A stretch of DNA of 64,000 nucleotides from Amycolatopsis eburnea (GCF_003937945.1 NZ_RSEC01000036.1:992001-1056000); one strand, 5' to 3'. Shown: positions 1 to 9,257, counted from the stretch's first letter. The notes: generated by a model from the letters alone, not told the origin. Made by a program: numbers and translations.

Positions 1-2
1 TG

Positions 3-206
3 ATCCCGGGCGCCGGCAAGCACATCTACCAGTGGATGCCGTTCCACGCCGCCGACGAGTTCGTCGGCGCCGGCGGGTTCGCCGCGGGGCCGCTGCAGCT
101 GCCGGACGCGCCGCTCGGCCCGTGGGGCTACCTCGGCTACTTCGCGGCGATCACCGTTGCCCTGTTCGTGGCCGGCGTGCTCGCAACGGCACGCCGCGAT
201 GCCTGA
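3..206 (+). CDS. C-terminal fragment of a membrane protein, probably an ABC-2-type transporter permease
   Basis: The first 67 codons visible belong to a gene that begins before the window; the stop is TGA at 204-206. The fragment has a soluble loop rich in Gly, Pro and Phe, then one hydrophobic helix (GYFAAITVALFVAGVLAT) and a short basic tail ending ARRDA. A last helix followed by RRDA is common at the C-terminus of actinobacterial ABC-2 permeases, so that is the best guess. No diagnostic motif is visible, so a generic multi-pass membrane protein remains possible. Confidence 0.5.
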   Translation: MPGAGKHIYQWMPFHAADEFVGAGGFAAGPLQLPDAPLGPWGYLGYFAAITVALFVAGVLATARRDA

Positions 207-263
207 GCGTGACCGTGGTCTCAATACCGCAAAAACCTTTGTTAAAAGAAGATGAAACCCCTG

Positions 264-300
264 TGGCTTCTCTCACAGCCACCGGACATAATGCTATGAC
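264..300 (+). promoter_or_regulatory. Possible promoter for the 361-936 gene
   Basis: This intergenic stretch (207-360) is clearly more AT-rich than its surroundings. A near-consensus -10 element CATAAT lies at 287-292, with TATGAC just after at 295-300. No convincing -35 element is visible at 16-18 bp. A strong Shine-Dalgarno (GGAGGTGATCC) follows at 350-360, directly before the TTG start. Confidence 0.35.
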
Positions 301-360
301 CAGGCAATATTCGTAAGAGAGAGCGTGCCGGACCCGTCTGAGCTCCCCTGGAGGTGATCC

Positions 361-936
361 TTGACGGTGGACACCGGTCAAGAATTGGGCAGCACGATTC
401 CCCGAGCCCGCGTCGAAGACGACGCTCCGCAGCTCGAACCCATGCTGGACCTCGAATGGTCGCGGGCGATCGAGCTCCCGCGGGCCGCCATGACCGCGGC
501 GACGCCCGCCGAACTCCGCCGGGCGTGGGTGCACCGCGCGCCGGAAGACCGCGTCCTGGCCCTGTTCCGCGCTTCGGCCGGGATGGCGGGCCCGATCCCC
601 GCGCCGTGGTGGCTGCGGGCGGTGGCGGACGGGACCCTCGATTCACGGGAACAGGGTTTCCGCGTCGAGGACCGGATCGCGCAACTGCTCGGCAGGCGCC
701 CGGGCTGGGAATTCGTCCCGTGGGCCGCGGACGGCGAATCCGGGTACTGGGAGTTCATGCCGTCCGAACGCGGGAAATCGGGACACGCGATTCCGACGAC
801 GGTCATGAACACCGACCGGCACCCGGGCTGGATCGACGTGCTCCCCGCGCACACGGGGGCGACGCCGGACCCGATCGCCATCGCCGGGCTGGCGGGGCTG
901 CGGTCTCGTCTCGGGGAGCTGGAAGCCGTTCGTTAA
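361..936 (+). CDS. Hypothetical protein upstream of trmB
   Basis: A 191-residue soluble protein of unknown function. It starts with TTG at 361, very close behind a near-perfect Shine-Dalgarno. There is no signal peptide, membrane helix, Cys cluster or nucleotide-binding motif. The N-terminal third is helical and acidic; the middle contains a Trp-rich stretch (GWEFVPWAADGESGYWEF) that probably packs into a beta fold; the end is a short Leu-rich helix. trmB starts only 9 bp after the stop, so the two are probably co-transcribed. I do not recognise the family and propose no function. Confidence 0.75.
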   Translation: MTVDTGQELGSTIPRARVEDDAPQLEPMLDLEWSRAIELPRAAMTAATPAELRRAWVHRAPEDRVLALFRASAGMAGPIPAPWWLRAVADGTLDSREQGFRVEDRIAQLLGRRPGWEFVPWAADGESGYWEFMPSERGKSGHAIPTTVMNTDRHPGWIDVLPAHTGATPDPIAIAGLAGLRSRLGELEAVR

Positions 937-945
937 CCTCGGTGA

Positions 946-1641
946 GTGGAAAACGAGCACCAACCCCGGCTGCGCAGCGTCGTCAGCTACGTGAAGCGCG
1001 GCGGCCGGATGACCGTCGGGCAGCAACGCGCGTGGGACGAACTGTGGCCGGAGCTCGGCCGCACGGTCGGTGAGCTGCCCGCCGGAACGCTGGACTTCAC
1101 CGAGTGGTTCGGCCGCGAAGCGCCGGTGATGCTGGAGATCGGCTCCGGCATGGGCGAGACGACGTCGCAGCTGGCCGCCGCGGCGCCGGAGCTGAACTAT
1201 GTCGCGGCCGAAGTCTACGACCCGGGCCTCGGCCAGCTGATGCTGCGCGCCGAAAAGCTGGGCGTCGGGAACCTGCGGCTGCTGCACGGCGACGCCGTCG
1301 TGTTCCTGACCGAGCACGTCGAGCCGGACACGCTGCACGGCGTCCGGCTGTTCTTCCCGGACCCGTGGCCGAAGAAGAAGCACCACAAGCGGCGGATCGT
1401 GTCGCCGTCGTTCGCCGCGCTGGTGGCGTCGCGGCTCGCGCCCGGCGGCACGTTCCACATGGCGACCGACTGGGAGAGCTACGCCGAGCAGATGCTGGAG
1501 GTCTGCTCCGCCGAGCCGGCGTTGAAGAACCGGTACGACGGCTGGGCGCCGCGGCCGGACTGGCGGCCGGTGACCAAGTTCGAGCAGCGCGCCGACGTCG
1601 AAGGCCGCGTCTCGCACGACCTCATCTTCGAAAAGCGGTAG
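946..1641 (+). CDS. trmB: tRNA (guanine(46)-N7)-methyltransferase TrmB
   Basis: A SAM-dependent enzyme that methylates N7 of G46 in the tRNA variable loop. At 231 residues it has the usual family length. The SAM-binding loop EIGSGMG is at residues 64-70. The family signature FFPDPWPKKKHHKRR starts near residue 136 and contains the Asp/Pro/Trp set used for tRNA and substrate binding. The C-terminal TKFEQR segment, near residue 208, is also typical. GTG at 946 is chosen because it gives the normal N-terminus and lies just after the preceding stop. The gene ends in a strong bidirectional terminator. Confidence 0.96.
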   Translation: MENEHQPRLRSVVSYVKRGGRMTVGQQRAWDELWPELGRTVGELPAGTLDFTEWFGREAPVMLEIGSGMGETTSQLAAAAPELNYVAAEVYDPGLGQLMLRAEKLGVGNLRLLHGDAVVFLTEHVEPDTLHGVRLFFPDPWPKKKHHKRRIVSPSFAALVASRLAPGGTFHMATDWESYAEQMLEVCSAEPALKNRYDGWAPRPDWRPVTKFEQRADVEGRVSHDLIFEKR

Positions 1642-1643
1642 GA

Positions 1644-1673
1644 GTTCGCCCCTCCCCCGACAGAGGGGCGAAC
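1644..1673. terminator. Bidirectional terminator between trmB and the FtsX-like permease
   Basis: A perfect 11-bp inverted repeat (GTTCGCCCCTC at 1644-1654 and its complement at 1663-1673) with an 8-nt loop fills the 39-bp gap between two convergent genes. There is no long T-run, as usual for actinomycete terminators. Confidence 0.8.
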
Positions 1674-1680
1674 GTCCTCC

Positions 1681-3930
1681 CTATTCGTCGGCCAGCGGTT
1701 CGGCCTGGACCCGCTTGAGCGCGGGGGTGCAGACCGACGCGCCGAGCAACGCCACGCCGACGCCGAGCACGACCGGCGCCAGCAGCCACGGGCTGAGCAC
1801 GATGCCCCGCTCGTCGACCATGCTGTACAGCCCAACGCCGACGAGCACCCCGACGATTCCCGCCCCGATGGTGGCGACCAGCGCCGGCAGCGCAGCCTCC
1901 ATCCGCAGCGCCCTCGCCAGCACCCGGACCGGCGTGCCGGCCGCCATCAACGCCCCGAACGTGCGACGGCGGTCCATCACCGACCCCGCGGTCGCGACCG
2001 CGGCGCTGCAGCCCGCCAGCACACCGGCGGCGATCAGCCCGATCACCGTGACCCGGCGCAGGTCGCCGAGCTCGGTCTGCTGGTTGAACAGGTACTGGTC
2101 CCGGCTGCCGATCTCCTCGCCGGCGGCCGGCCCGGCCAGCGCCGTGCGGACGATCTCGCGGTTCGCGTCGGTCGTCGGCGCGACCACCGTGACGTACTTC
2201 GGCGTGAAGCCGTCCGGCAGCGCGGCCGGGTCGATGATCGACGTGCTCGACAGGTCCGCGTCGGGCAGGTGGATCGCTTCCGCCCGCGTCCCCGACTTCA
2301 CGGCCACCGCCGGCCCTTCCCAGTTGTCGGTGAGCTTGTACCGCGCAAGGTCGAGCGCCGAGTCGCCGAAGACGGCCGGACCGCCCGTGCAGTTCTCCGC
2401 GGTGAGGTCGAACCGGGTCAGCTTGACGGCGTCGGCGCAGGTCATCACCAGCGCGCGGTGGCCGGTGCGGTTGTTCCCCTCGCCCTCGACGAGGTAGACC
2501 TCGCCGACCGCGACCGCCTGCTCGGACTGGCCGTACTTCCGCAGGGACCCGTTCGCCTGCTCGACGATCTTGCCCGCGTGCTGGTTGTCCGTGTCGACGT
2601 AGAGCACCGAGTCGACGAAGGACCGCCCGCCACCGGCCATCGACTCGAACGTCGGCAGCAGCGTCAGCGCCATCGACCCGGCGAACACCGCGAGCACGAT
2701 CCCGGCGGACGCGCGGTAGGCGCCCTTCGGGTCGTCACGCAGGCGACGACCGGCGAGCAGCGCGGACGGGCGCCGCCAGATCCGGACGAACGTGCCGCCG
2801 ACCGCCGACGTCACCCACGGCCCGACGATCGCGGCCGAGCCGACCAGCAGGAACAGCCCCGCCATGACCAGCGTGATGCCGCCGGAGTCCTTCGCCGTCG
2901 TCACCGCGACCAGGAAGAACAGCCCCGCCGCGGGCAGCGCCAGCAGGCGCCACCAGCGCAACGGCTTCTTCGTGTGGCCACCGGTCGCGAACAGCGGGTT
3001 CTTCAGCACGCGGCGCAGGCCGAGGACGCCGGCCAGCACCACGAGCACCGGGATGGCCAGGACGATGAACACCGTCAGGCCGACCGGCAGGGCGAAGTCG
3101 GACGCGAGCCACGTGCCACCGGCCCACGGGACGAACGACGCGAGGCCGTGCAGGGCCGGGCTGATCAGCAGGCCGAGCAGGGCGCCGATGCCGGCGGACA
3201 ACGTCGTCTCGGCGGCCACCATGTTCGTGACCTGCCCCGGAGTGGCGCCGGCCAGCCGGATCGCGGCGAGCCGCCGTTCGCGCCGGGCGGCGGTCAGCCG
3301 CGCCGAGGACGCCACCAGCACCAGGCTCGGCACCAGCAGCACGATGATCCCGACCCAGGACAGCAGCATGAGCAGGGGATCCGGGCTCGCCTTCCCCGCC
3401 GGGAAGCCGGGCACCTGGTTGGCGCTCTCCGGCATCGCGTCCGCGGTGTGCCCGGTGAGCGCGACGAGCTGCTCCGGGAAGCGGAGGCCGTCCTCGCCGA
3501 TGGCGCCGACGGGCTTGCCGAACCGGTCGCCGAGCTGGTCGGCCGGGTGGCCCTGGAGGAGCCGGCCGAGCGCGGGCGACACGACGGTCTCGCCCGGTCC
3601 CGGCAGCTGCGGCACGCCCGGCGGCAGCTGGACGCCCGCCGCGGTCACGCCCGGCGCCAGTGCGACGTCGACGCGGATGATCTGCTGCCCGTCGAAGTAG
3701 TCCTTCGAGGAGCTGAACAGCAGCTTGGCCGGCACGTCGGAGCCGCGGCTGTAGAAGTGCTCGCCCTGCCAGAGGGCGCGTTGCTCGCGGTTCTGCGTGG
3801 CGAACGGCAGCGTCGCCAGCAGCAGCACCAGCCCGGTCGCGACGGCCACCCCGATCGCGGTGAGGATCGCCGACGTCCGGGTCCGCCGGTCGACCCTCAG
3901 CACCCGCAGGGCGATCTGCAGCGAGTTCAC
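1681..3930 (-). CDS. FtsX-like ABC transporter permease
   Basis: A 749-residue membrane subunit of an export or extraction ABC system. The first helix is near residues 19-41, followed by an extracellular domain of about 150 residues. A first FtsX block (about 190-310) carries the typical cytoplasmic loop RRERRLAAIRLAGATPGQV. Further helices follow, then a second large external domain (about 430-630) and a second FtsX block whose loop reads RRRTFGALMAAGTPVRV. The GTG start at 3930 overlaps the stop of the upstream ATPase gene by 4 bp, so the two are translationally coupled and form one transporter. With the adjacent two-component system, antimicrobial peptide or envelope-stress handling is likely, but the substrate is unknown. 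Confidence 0.88.
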   Translation of the reverse strand: MNSLQIALRVLRVDRRTRTSAILTAIGVAVATGLVLLLATLPFATQNREQRALWQGEHFYSRGSDVPAKLLFSSSKDYFDGQQIIRVDVALAPGVTAAGVQLPPGVPQLPGPGETVVSPALGRLLQGHPADQLGDRFGKPVGAIGEDGLRFPEQLVALTGHTADAMPESANQVPGFPAGKASPDPLLMLLSWVGIIVLLVPSLVLVASSARLTAARRERRLAAIRLAGATPGQVTNMVAAETTLSAGIGALLGLLISPALHGLASFVPWAGGTWLASDFALPVGLTVFIVLAIPVLVVLAGVLGLRRVLKNPLFATGGHTKKPLRWWRLLALPAAGLFFLVAVTTAKDSGGITLVMAGLFLLVGSAAIVGPWVTSAVGGTFVRIWRRPSALLAGRRLRDDPKGAYRASAGIVLAVFAGSMALTLLPTFESMAGGGRSFVDSVLYVDTDNQHAGKIVEQANGSLRKYGQSEQAVAVGEVYLVEGEGNNRTGHRALVMTCADAVKLTRFDLTAENCTGGPAVFGDSALDLARYKLTDNWEGPAVAVKSGTRAEAIHLPDADLSSTSIIDPAALPDGFTPKYVTVVAPTTDANREIVRTALAGPAAGEEIGSRDQYLFNQQTELGDLRRVTVIGLIAAGVLAGCSAAVATAGSVMDRRRTFGALMAAGTPVRVLARALRMEAALPALVATIGAGIVGVLVGVGLYSMVDERGIVLSPWLLAPVVLGVGVALLGASVCTPALKRVQAEPLADE

Positions 3931-4628
3931 GCCGCCTGCCTCGTGGCGATCAGCCCGTCGCGGATGGCGACGGTCTTCGGCATCGACTCGGCCAGCTCGC
4001 GGTCGTGCGTCACCACGATCACCGCGGCGCCCGTCTCGTGGGCGGCGCCGAGCAGGGCGTCCATCGTCTCGCGGCCGGTGCGGGTGTCGAGCGCGCCGGT
4101 CGGCTCGTCGGCGAAGATCACCTTCGGCCGGTGGGTCAGCGCCCGCGCGATCGCGACGCGCTGGGCCTCACCGCCGGACAGCTCGCCGGGGCGGCGCTTT
4201 TCCTTGCCGGCCAGCCCGAGGCGCGAGAGCCACTGGCGGCCGGCGTCGATGGCCTCCTTGCGGCCGAGCCCGGCCAGCAGCGACGGCAGCGCGACGTTCT
4301 CTTCGGCCGACAGCTCCGCGACCAGCATCCCCGACTGGAAGACGAAGCCGAACTCGGTGCGGCGCAGTTCGCTGCGCTTCTTCTCGCCGAGGTGGTCGAT
4401 CCGCTGCCCGGCCAGGAAGATCTGCCCGTCGTCGGCCCGGAGGATGCCGGCCAGCACGTGCAGCAGCGACGTTTTGCCCGAGCCGGACGGGCCGACGATG
4501 GCGACGGCGTCCCGCGGCTGGATGTCGATGTCGATGCCGGCCAGGGCGTACTGCGCGCCGTAGCGCTTCACCAGCCCACGGCCGGACAGCACCGGTCCGC
4601 CGGTCCACTGTGGAGTGTTCGGGTCCAC
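3927..4628 (-). CDS. ABC transporter ATP-binding protein (MacB/LolD type)
   Basis: The ATPase partner of the following FtsX-like permease. Walker A is GPSGSGKTS (residues 46-54), the signature is LSGGEAQR, and Walker B with its glutamate is VIFADEPTGALD, followed by the H-loop VVTHD. I start it at GTG 4628 (233 residues) because AGGGAGAA lies at the right distance (about 4633-4640) and the ABC fold begins at once. The open frame continues upstream to 4766, but that part has no domain or ribosome site. Its stop overlaps the permease start (GTGA). Confidence 0.9.
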   Translation of the reverse strand: MDPNTPQWTGGPVLSGRGLVKRYGAQYALAGIDIDIQPRDAVAIVGPSGSGKTSLLHVLAGILRADDGQIFLAGQRIDHLGEKKRSELRRTEFGFVFQSGMLVAELSAEENVALPSLLAGLGRKEAIDAGRQWLSRLGLAGKEKRRPGELSGGEAQRVAIARALTHRPKVIFADEPTGALDTRTGRETMDALLGAAHETGAAVIVVTHDRELAESMPKTVAIRDGLIATRQAA

Positions 4629-4789
4629 GAGGTTCTCCCTGTCGGTTCGGATCTTGGTGCCGATGAGCTTCGCCGAAACCCCGGGTTGTCCACTTCGGGC
4701 AGACGGCCAGTCACGGCCCGGCCCGCATCGGCCGATCGGCCGAGGGAGCACGAGCCGGTCGGCCAAGGTGCGAACGCCCGCGGATCCTC

Positions 4790-4795
4790 TAACGT
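4790..4795 (+). promoter_or_regulatory. Candidate -10 element; leaderless histidine-kinase transcript
   Basis: TAACGT ends 6 bp before the GTG start at 4802, and no Shine-Dalgarno is present. This spacing fits transcription starting at or next to the start codon. The 173-bp divergent gap (4629-4801) also holds the ATPase promoter and one DnaA-box-like 9-mer, TTGTCCACT, at 4686-4694. Confidence 0.45.
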
Positions 4796-4801
4796 CACGT
4801 T

Positions 4802-6589
4802 GTGACCGCCGCGCCCCCGCCGAAAACGCTGTACACCCGCGCCGCCGCTCTCGTGCGGCGCGTCGGCGTGCCCACGGCCGTCCTCTTCGCCGCGCTGATC
4901 TTCGACGTCGTCTACACGACGCAGGCCGCCCTCGACGACAACGGCCCGCGGTTCGTCGACTTCGGGCTGCTGCCCGGCATCTTCGCGATGACGGCGTGCG
5001 CGGTGTGGGCCCAGAAGCGCGCGGCCGTCGCCGGCGTGGCCGGGGGCGGGGTGCTGGTGTTCTCCACCCTCTTCATCCACGCGTTCCACATCCCGCCGTA
5101 CTCCAGCGTGCTGCCGAAGGTGACCATCACCGAGGTCGTGGCCGGGGTGCTGATGGTCTACTACCTGGCCCGCCGGGCCCGGGCGGGCGTGGCGTTCTGC
5201 GTGATCGGCTTCCTGGTCGTCAGCGGCCTCGTCGCCGTCTTCGGCCGGTACGCCGGGGTCGGCGAGATCGACAGCGGCACGGGTTCGCAGGCGCTGCTGT
5301 TCGGCCTGCTGCTGCTCGCCGGGCCGCTCGTGCCCGCGATCGCGGCGCGGGACCGCCGTCCGCAAGCCGGGCCGCGGACCCGGCGGCTGCGCCGGGTGAA
5401 CGAGCTGGCGATGGGGCAGTGGCCGCTGATGGGCCTGCTCGGCTTCGCGCTGCTGTTCGAGTTCGGCTACACGTATTCGAGCAACGCCCGCGGCTTCCCG
5501 ATCCTGTTCTGCTCGATCGTCGCGGCGGCCATCGCGGTGCTCTCGCCGCGCCGGCCGGCGGACGCGCTCCTCGGCATCGCCGGGATGCTGCTGCTGTCGG
5601 CGGTCATCACGCCGTTCCTGCACCTGCGCTACGACTACCCGATGCCGGGCGGCGTGCCGTTCGTGCAGGTCATCGCCGCGATGGGCGTGGTGGTGAACGT
5701 GACCCGCGCCCGCGGCCTCAACGCGTCGTGGCCGCGGGTGTCGATCCTCTCGGGGGTGGTCGCGCTCGCCGCGATCCTCAACTCGAACACGCCCCGCGGC
5801 CTGCAGACCGACCCGCAGACGTTGTCCATCCTGGCCTTCGCCGCGGCGCTGCTGCTCGGCATCTCGATCGCCACCGGCCTGATGCTGCGCTCGCGGGACT
5901 CCGAGCGCACCACGGTCGTCAAGTCGGCGGTGGCCGACGCGCAGACGGCCGAGCGGATGGCGCTGGCGCGGGAGCTGCACGACGTCGTCGCCCACCACGT
6001 CACCGGCATCGTCGTGCAGGCCCAGGCCGCGCGGATGATGGCCGAGCAGAAGCCGGAGGTCGCCGTCGAGGCGATGGCCCGGATCGAGAACGCCGGCGTC
6101 GAAGCGCTCGCGGCGATGCGGCGGCTGGTCCGCTCGATGCGCGGGGACGCACCGGCCGGGTCGAGCGAGTTCAGCGAGCAGGCCACCACGGATCTGGGCG
6201 CCGACCTGCGGAAGCTGGTCGGCAGCGGCAACCACGGCGTGCCGACGTCGCTGCACCTCGACCTGCCGCCGGACCTGCCGCACGAGGTCGGCCGCTCGGC
6301 GCTGCGGCTGGTGCAGGAGTCGCTGACGAACGTCGGCAAGCACGCGTCCGGCGCGACCGAGGCGTTCGTCGTGGCCGAGGTGCAGGGTCCCGAACTGCAC
6401 CTGCGGGTGACGGACGACGGACGCGAGCCGGCACACCGGCCGGCCGGTGGGTCGGGCGGCTACGGTCTGGTCGGGATGCGCGAACGCGTCGCATTGCTCA
6501 AGGGACGGCTGTCGGCCGGGCGCGACCCGGACGGGGGCTGGCGGGTCGAAGCGTGGCTGCCGCTGGCCGCCGGGGAAGGGGACGAGTGA
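4802..6589 (+). CDS. NarL-type sensor histidine kinase, multi-pass membrane
   Basis: A 595-residue sensor of a two-component system. The N-terminal 370 residues contain many hydrophobic helices with short loops and no large external domain, suggesting sensing within or at the membrane. The dimerisation/phosphoacceptor region reads ELHDVVAHH, with the phosphorylated His at residue 393 (HisKA_3 family). The HATPase domain shows the N-box (LVQESLTNVGKHA) and a G-box ending in GYGLVGMRERV. It overlaps the response-regulator gene (GTGATG-type junction at 6586-6589), so the two are coupled. The divergent FtsX-type exporter is the most likely target or sensing partner. Confidence 0.9.
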   Translation: MTAAPPPKTLYTRAAALVRRVGVPTAVLFAALIFDVVYTTQAALDDNGPRFVDFGLLPGIFAMTACAVWAQKRAAVAGVAGGGVLVFSTLFIHAFHIPPYSSVLPKVTITEVVAGVLMVYYLARRARAGVAFCVIGFLVVSGLVAVFGRYAGVGEIDSGTGSQALLFGLLLLAGPLVPAIAARDRRPQAGPRTRRLRRVNELAMGQWPLMGLLGFALLFEFGYTYSSNARGFPILFCSIVAAAIAVLSPRRPADALLGIAGMLLLSAVITPFLHLRYDYPMPGGVPFVQVIAAMGVVVNVTRARGLNASWPRVSILSGVVALAAILNSNTPRGLQTDPQTLSILAFAAALLLGISIATGLMLRSRDSERTTVVKSAVADAQTAERMALARELHDVVAHHVTGIVVQAQAARMMAEQKPEVAVEAMARIENAGVEALAAMRRLVRSMRGDAPAGSSEFSEQATTDLGADLRKLVGSGNHGVPTSLHLDLPPDLPHEVGRSALRLVQESLTNVGKHASGATEAFVVAEVQGPELHLRVTDDGREPAHRPAGGSGGYGLVGMRERVALLKGRLSAGRDPDGGWRVEAWLPLAAGEGDE

Positions 6590-7239
6590 TCCGGGTACTG
6601 ATCGCCGACGACCAGGAAATGGTGCGGATGGGCTTCCGCATGATCCTGGACGCCCAGGACGACATCGAGGTCGTCGCCGACGTCCCGGACGGCGTCTCGG
6701 CGGTGTCGAAGGCCCGCGAGCTGCGCCCGGACGTCTGCCTGCTCGACATCCGCATGCCCGGCCTCGACGGGCTGGAGGTCACCCGCCAGCTGGCCGGGCC
6801 GGACGTGAGCGATCCGCTGAAGGTCGTCGTGGTCACCACGTTCGACCTCGACGAGTACGTCCACACGGCGCTGCGCAACGGCGCGCACGGCTTCCTGCTG
6901 AAGGACGCGGGCCCGGCGCTGCTGATCGAGGCGGTCCGCGCGGCCGACCGCGGCGACGCGCTGGTCTCGCCGCAGATCACCATCCGGCTGCTCAAGCACT
7001 TCGACGGCGGCGGCGCGGCGAAGGCGCAGGTCGCCCCGCCGTCGGAACCGCTGACCGCGCGGGAGCTGGACGTCGTGCAGGCGGCCGCGCGGGGGCTGAC
7101 GAACACCGAGATCGGGTCGGAGCTGTTCCTCTCGCTGTCCACGGTGAAGACGCACCTGGCGTCGGTGCAGGGCAAGATCGGCGCGCGCAACCGCGTGGAG
7201 ATCGCGGCGTGGGCGTGGCGGAGTGGAGTCGTCTCGTAA
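6586..7239 (+). CDS. NarL/FixJ-family response regulator
   Basis: A 217-residue transcription factor paired with the preceding kinase. The receiver domain has the acidic pair DD near residue 8, the phosphoacceptor Asp54 in LLDIRMPG, the Thr of VVTTFD and the Lys of FLLKD. The C-terminal LuxR-type HTH reads LTARELDVVQAAARGLTNTEI, continuing into the recognition helix LSTVKTHLASVQ. The GTG start overlaps the kinase stop. The HTH targets are unknown; the divergent ABC operon is a reasonable candidate. Confidence 0.92.
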   Translation: MIRVLIADDQEMVRMGFRMILDAQDDIEVVADVPDGVSAVSKARELRPDVCLLDIRMPGLDGLEVTRQLAGPDVSDPLKVVVVTTFDLDEYVHTALRNGAHGFLLKDAGPALLIEAVRAADRGDALVSPQITIRLLKHFDGGGAAKAQVAPPSEPLTARELDVVQAAARGLTNTEIGSELFLSLSTVKTHLASVQGKIGARNRVEIAAWAWRSGVVS

Positions 7240-7262
7240 TCCAGGGTGCGTAGTATCCAGAG

Positions 7263-8570
7263 ATGCAACGCCGTTTCCTCGCCCCCGTCGTTCTCCCGGC
7301 CGACCCGTCCTGTTCGCTTCTTCGTGACGCGGCCGTCGATGTCGACGCCGATGGGCGCATTTCCTACTGCGGACCGGCGGCCACCGCCCCCGAGTCCGCC
7401 GCGCCGGTCACCACCCTGACCGGCATCCTGCTGCCCGGCCTGGTCAACACGCACGCGCACAGCCCGATGACGCTGCTGCGCGGCATGGGCGGCGACCTGC
7501 CGCTGCTGCCGTGGCTCAACGAGATCATCTGGCCGGCCGAGGCGAAGCTGCGTCCCGAAGACGTGCGCACCGGCATGCTGCTCGGCTCGGTCGAGATGCT
7601 GCGCCACGGCGTCACGACCAGCGCCGAGATGTACTTCGAAGGCGAGCAGCTGGTCGACGCGGTGCTCACCACCGGTGGCCGGGTGCTGGTGGCGCCGCCG
7701 GTGATGGAGCTGCCCGGCTTGGACTGGCGGGCGCAGCTGGCCGGCATCGAGCGCTGGATCGACGCCGACGGCCTGCGCTTCGGCCACGGCGACCGCGTCG
7801 AGCTGGGTTACGGCCCGCACTCGGCGTACATGCTGTCGGCGGAAGCCCTGCGGGCGACGGCGGAGTCGGCCCAGTCGCGCGGGGCGCTGATCCAGATCCA
7901 CGTCGCCGAGGCGGCTCTCGAAGACACCGCGGTCCGGGAATCGCACGGTTCGGTGCCCGCGCTGCTTCGTGAGCTGGGAATGCTCGACGGCCGGGTGCTG
8001 GCGGCGCACGCGATCCACCTGTCGGACGCCGACATCGCGTTGTTCGCCGCGCACGGCGTCGGCATGGCGCACTGCCCGGGCTCGAACGCGAAGCTGGCTT
8101 CGGGCATCGCGCGGATCAAGGACCTGCGTGAGGCGGGCGTCGCGGTCGGTCTCGGCACCGACGGCCCGGCGTCCAACGACGACATCGACCTGTGGGAAGA
8201 ACTGCAGCTCGCGGCCATGTTCGCCCGGCTCGCGACGGGCGACTCGACGGTGCTGACCGCGGCCGACGTCTTCCTGCTGGCGACCCGCGGCGGCGCGGCG
8301 GCGCTCGGCCGGTCCGACATCGGGGCCATCGAGGCGGGCCGCTGGGCCGACCTGGTGCACATCGACCTGGACGACCCGGCCTTCGCGTGCGGCCTGGACG
8401 TGCCGGACGTGCAGCTGCTGTCGAACCTCGTGTGGGCGGCCGGGTCGCGGCGGGTCCGGGACGTGTGGGTCGCGGGCGAGCAGGTCGTCGCCGAGGGCGA
8501 GTCGGTGAAGGTGGACCGCGCGAAGGTCCAGGCCGGGGTGGCCGAGACCGCCGCGCGCCTGCGCGCCTAG
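7263..8570 (+). CDS. Amidohydrolase, MTA/SAH deaminase-like (TRZ/ATZ family)
   Basis: A 435-residue metal-dependent deaminase/hydrolase. The metal ligands are in place: NTHAH with His64 and His66, His213 in IHVAE, His249 in AHAIH, and Asp300 in GTDGPASNDDIDLWEE. That last motif is typical of the S-adenosylhomocysteine/5-methylthioadenosine deaminase branch; guanine or 8-oxoguanine deaminases are close relatives, so the substrate is not certain. The N- and C-terminal segments form the small beta-sandwich of the family. It is followed by a convergent SDR gene whose stop codon overlaps its own. Confidence 0.85.
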   Translation: MQRRFLAPVVLPADPSCSLLRDAAVDVDADGRISYCGPAATAPESAAPVTTLTGILLPGLVNTHAHSPMTLLRGMGGDLPLLPWLNEIIWPAEAKLRPEDVRTGMLLGSVEMLRHGVTTSAEMYFEGEQLVDAVLTTGGRVLVAPPVMELPGLDWRAQLAGIERWIDADGLRFGHGDRVELGYGPHSAYMLSAEALRATAESAQSRGALIQIHVAEAALEDTAVRESHGSVPALLRELGMLDGRVLAAHAIHLSDADIALFAAHGVGMAHCPGSNAKLASGIARIKDLREAGVAVGLGTDGPASNDDIDLWEELQLAAMFARLATGDSTVLTAADVFLLATRGGAAALGRSDIGAIEAGRWADLVHIDLDDPAFACGLDVPDVQLLSNLVWAAGSRRVRDVWVAGEQVVAEGESVKVDRAKVQAGVAETAARLRA

Positions 8571-9244
8571 TTCGGCCGCAGGATCAGCTCGGTCAGGTGT
8601 GCGTCCGGGGTGGCCGACACCGCCGTCACCACCGCGGTCGCCACCGAGTCCGCGCGCAGGAGGTGCGTGGTGTCGTAGTCGCGGCCCTCGCCCTTGAAGA
8701 TCTCCTGCTGCATCGGCGTGTCCGTGCGGCCGGGGTAGACCGACGTCACGCGGATGTCCGGCTCCTCCTCGCGCAGGGCGTCGGCGAAGGCGCGGACGGC
8801 GAACTTGCTCGCGGCGTACGGCGACCAGCCCGGACGCGCGTTGCGGCCGGCGCCGGAGTTGATCACGACCACGTGGCCGCGGGCCGTGCGCAACGCCGGG
8901 AGCAGGAGGCGGGTCAGCTCGACCACCGCCAGGGTGTTGACCTCGAAGTTCTCCCGCCACGCCGCGGCGGACGCCTCCTCGACGCGGCCGAGCCGGGCGA
9001 CGCCGGCGGAGTGGACCAGGACGTCGAGCGACTCGACGTCCGCGACCGCGCGTTCGAGGGAGGCCGGATCGGTGAGGTCGACCGGCCACGGCTTCGCGCC
9101 CGGGAGCTCCTTCGCCAGCGCGGACAGCGCTTCGGCGTCGCGGCCACCGAGCAGCAGGCGGTGGGTCGGCGCGAGCTGGTGCGCGACCGCCGCGCCGATC
9201 CCGCGGGAAGCGCCGGTCACGAGAGCCAAGGGCAAGTCCGTCAT
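8567..9244 (-). CDS. Short-chain dehydrogenase/reductase
   Basis: A 225-residue NAD(P)-dependent oxidoreductase. The dinucleotide-binding motif TGASRGIG is at residues 10-17, NSG with the catalytic Ser at about 130, and YAASK with Tyr143 and Lys147. Arg35 after the second strand (GGR) suggests NADP preference. ATG 9244 is chosen; an upstream in-frame start (9292) would add a low-complexity stretch before the fold. The substrate cannot be read from the sequence. It converges with the amidohydrolase and overlaps its stop. Confidence 0.88.
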   Translation of the reverse strand: MTDLPLALVTGASRGIGAAVAHQLAPTHRLLLGGRDAEALSALAKELPGAKPWPVDLTDPASLERAVADVESLDVLVHSAGVARLGRVEEASAAAWRENFEVNTLAVVELTRLLLPALRTARGHVVVINSGAGRNARPGWSPYAASKFAVRAFADALREEEPDIRVTSVYPGRTDTPMQQEIFKGEGRDYDTTHLLRADSVATAVVTAVSATPDAHLTELILRPN

Positions 9245-9257
9245 GCCCCCACCGTAA

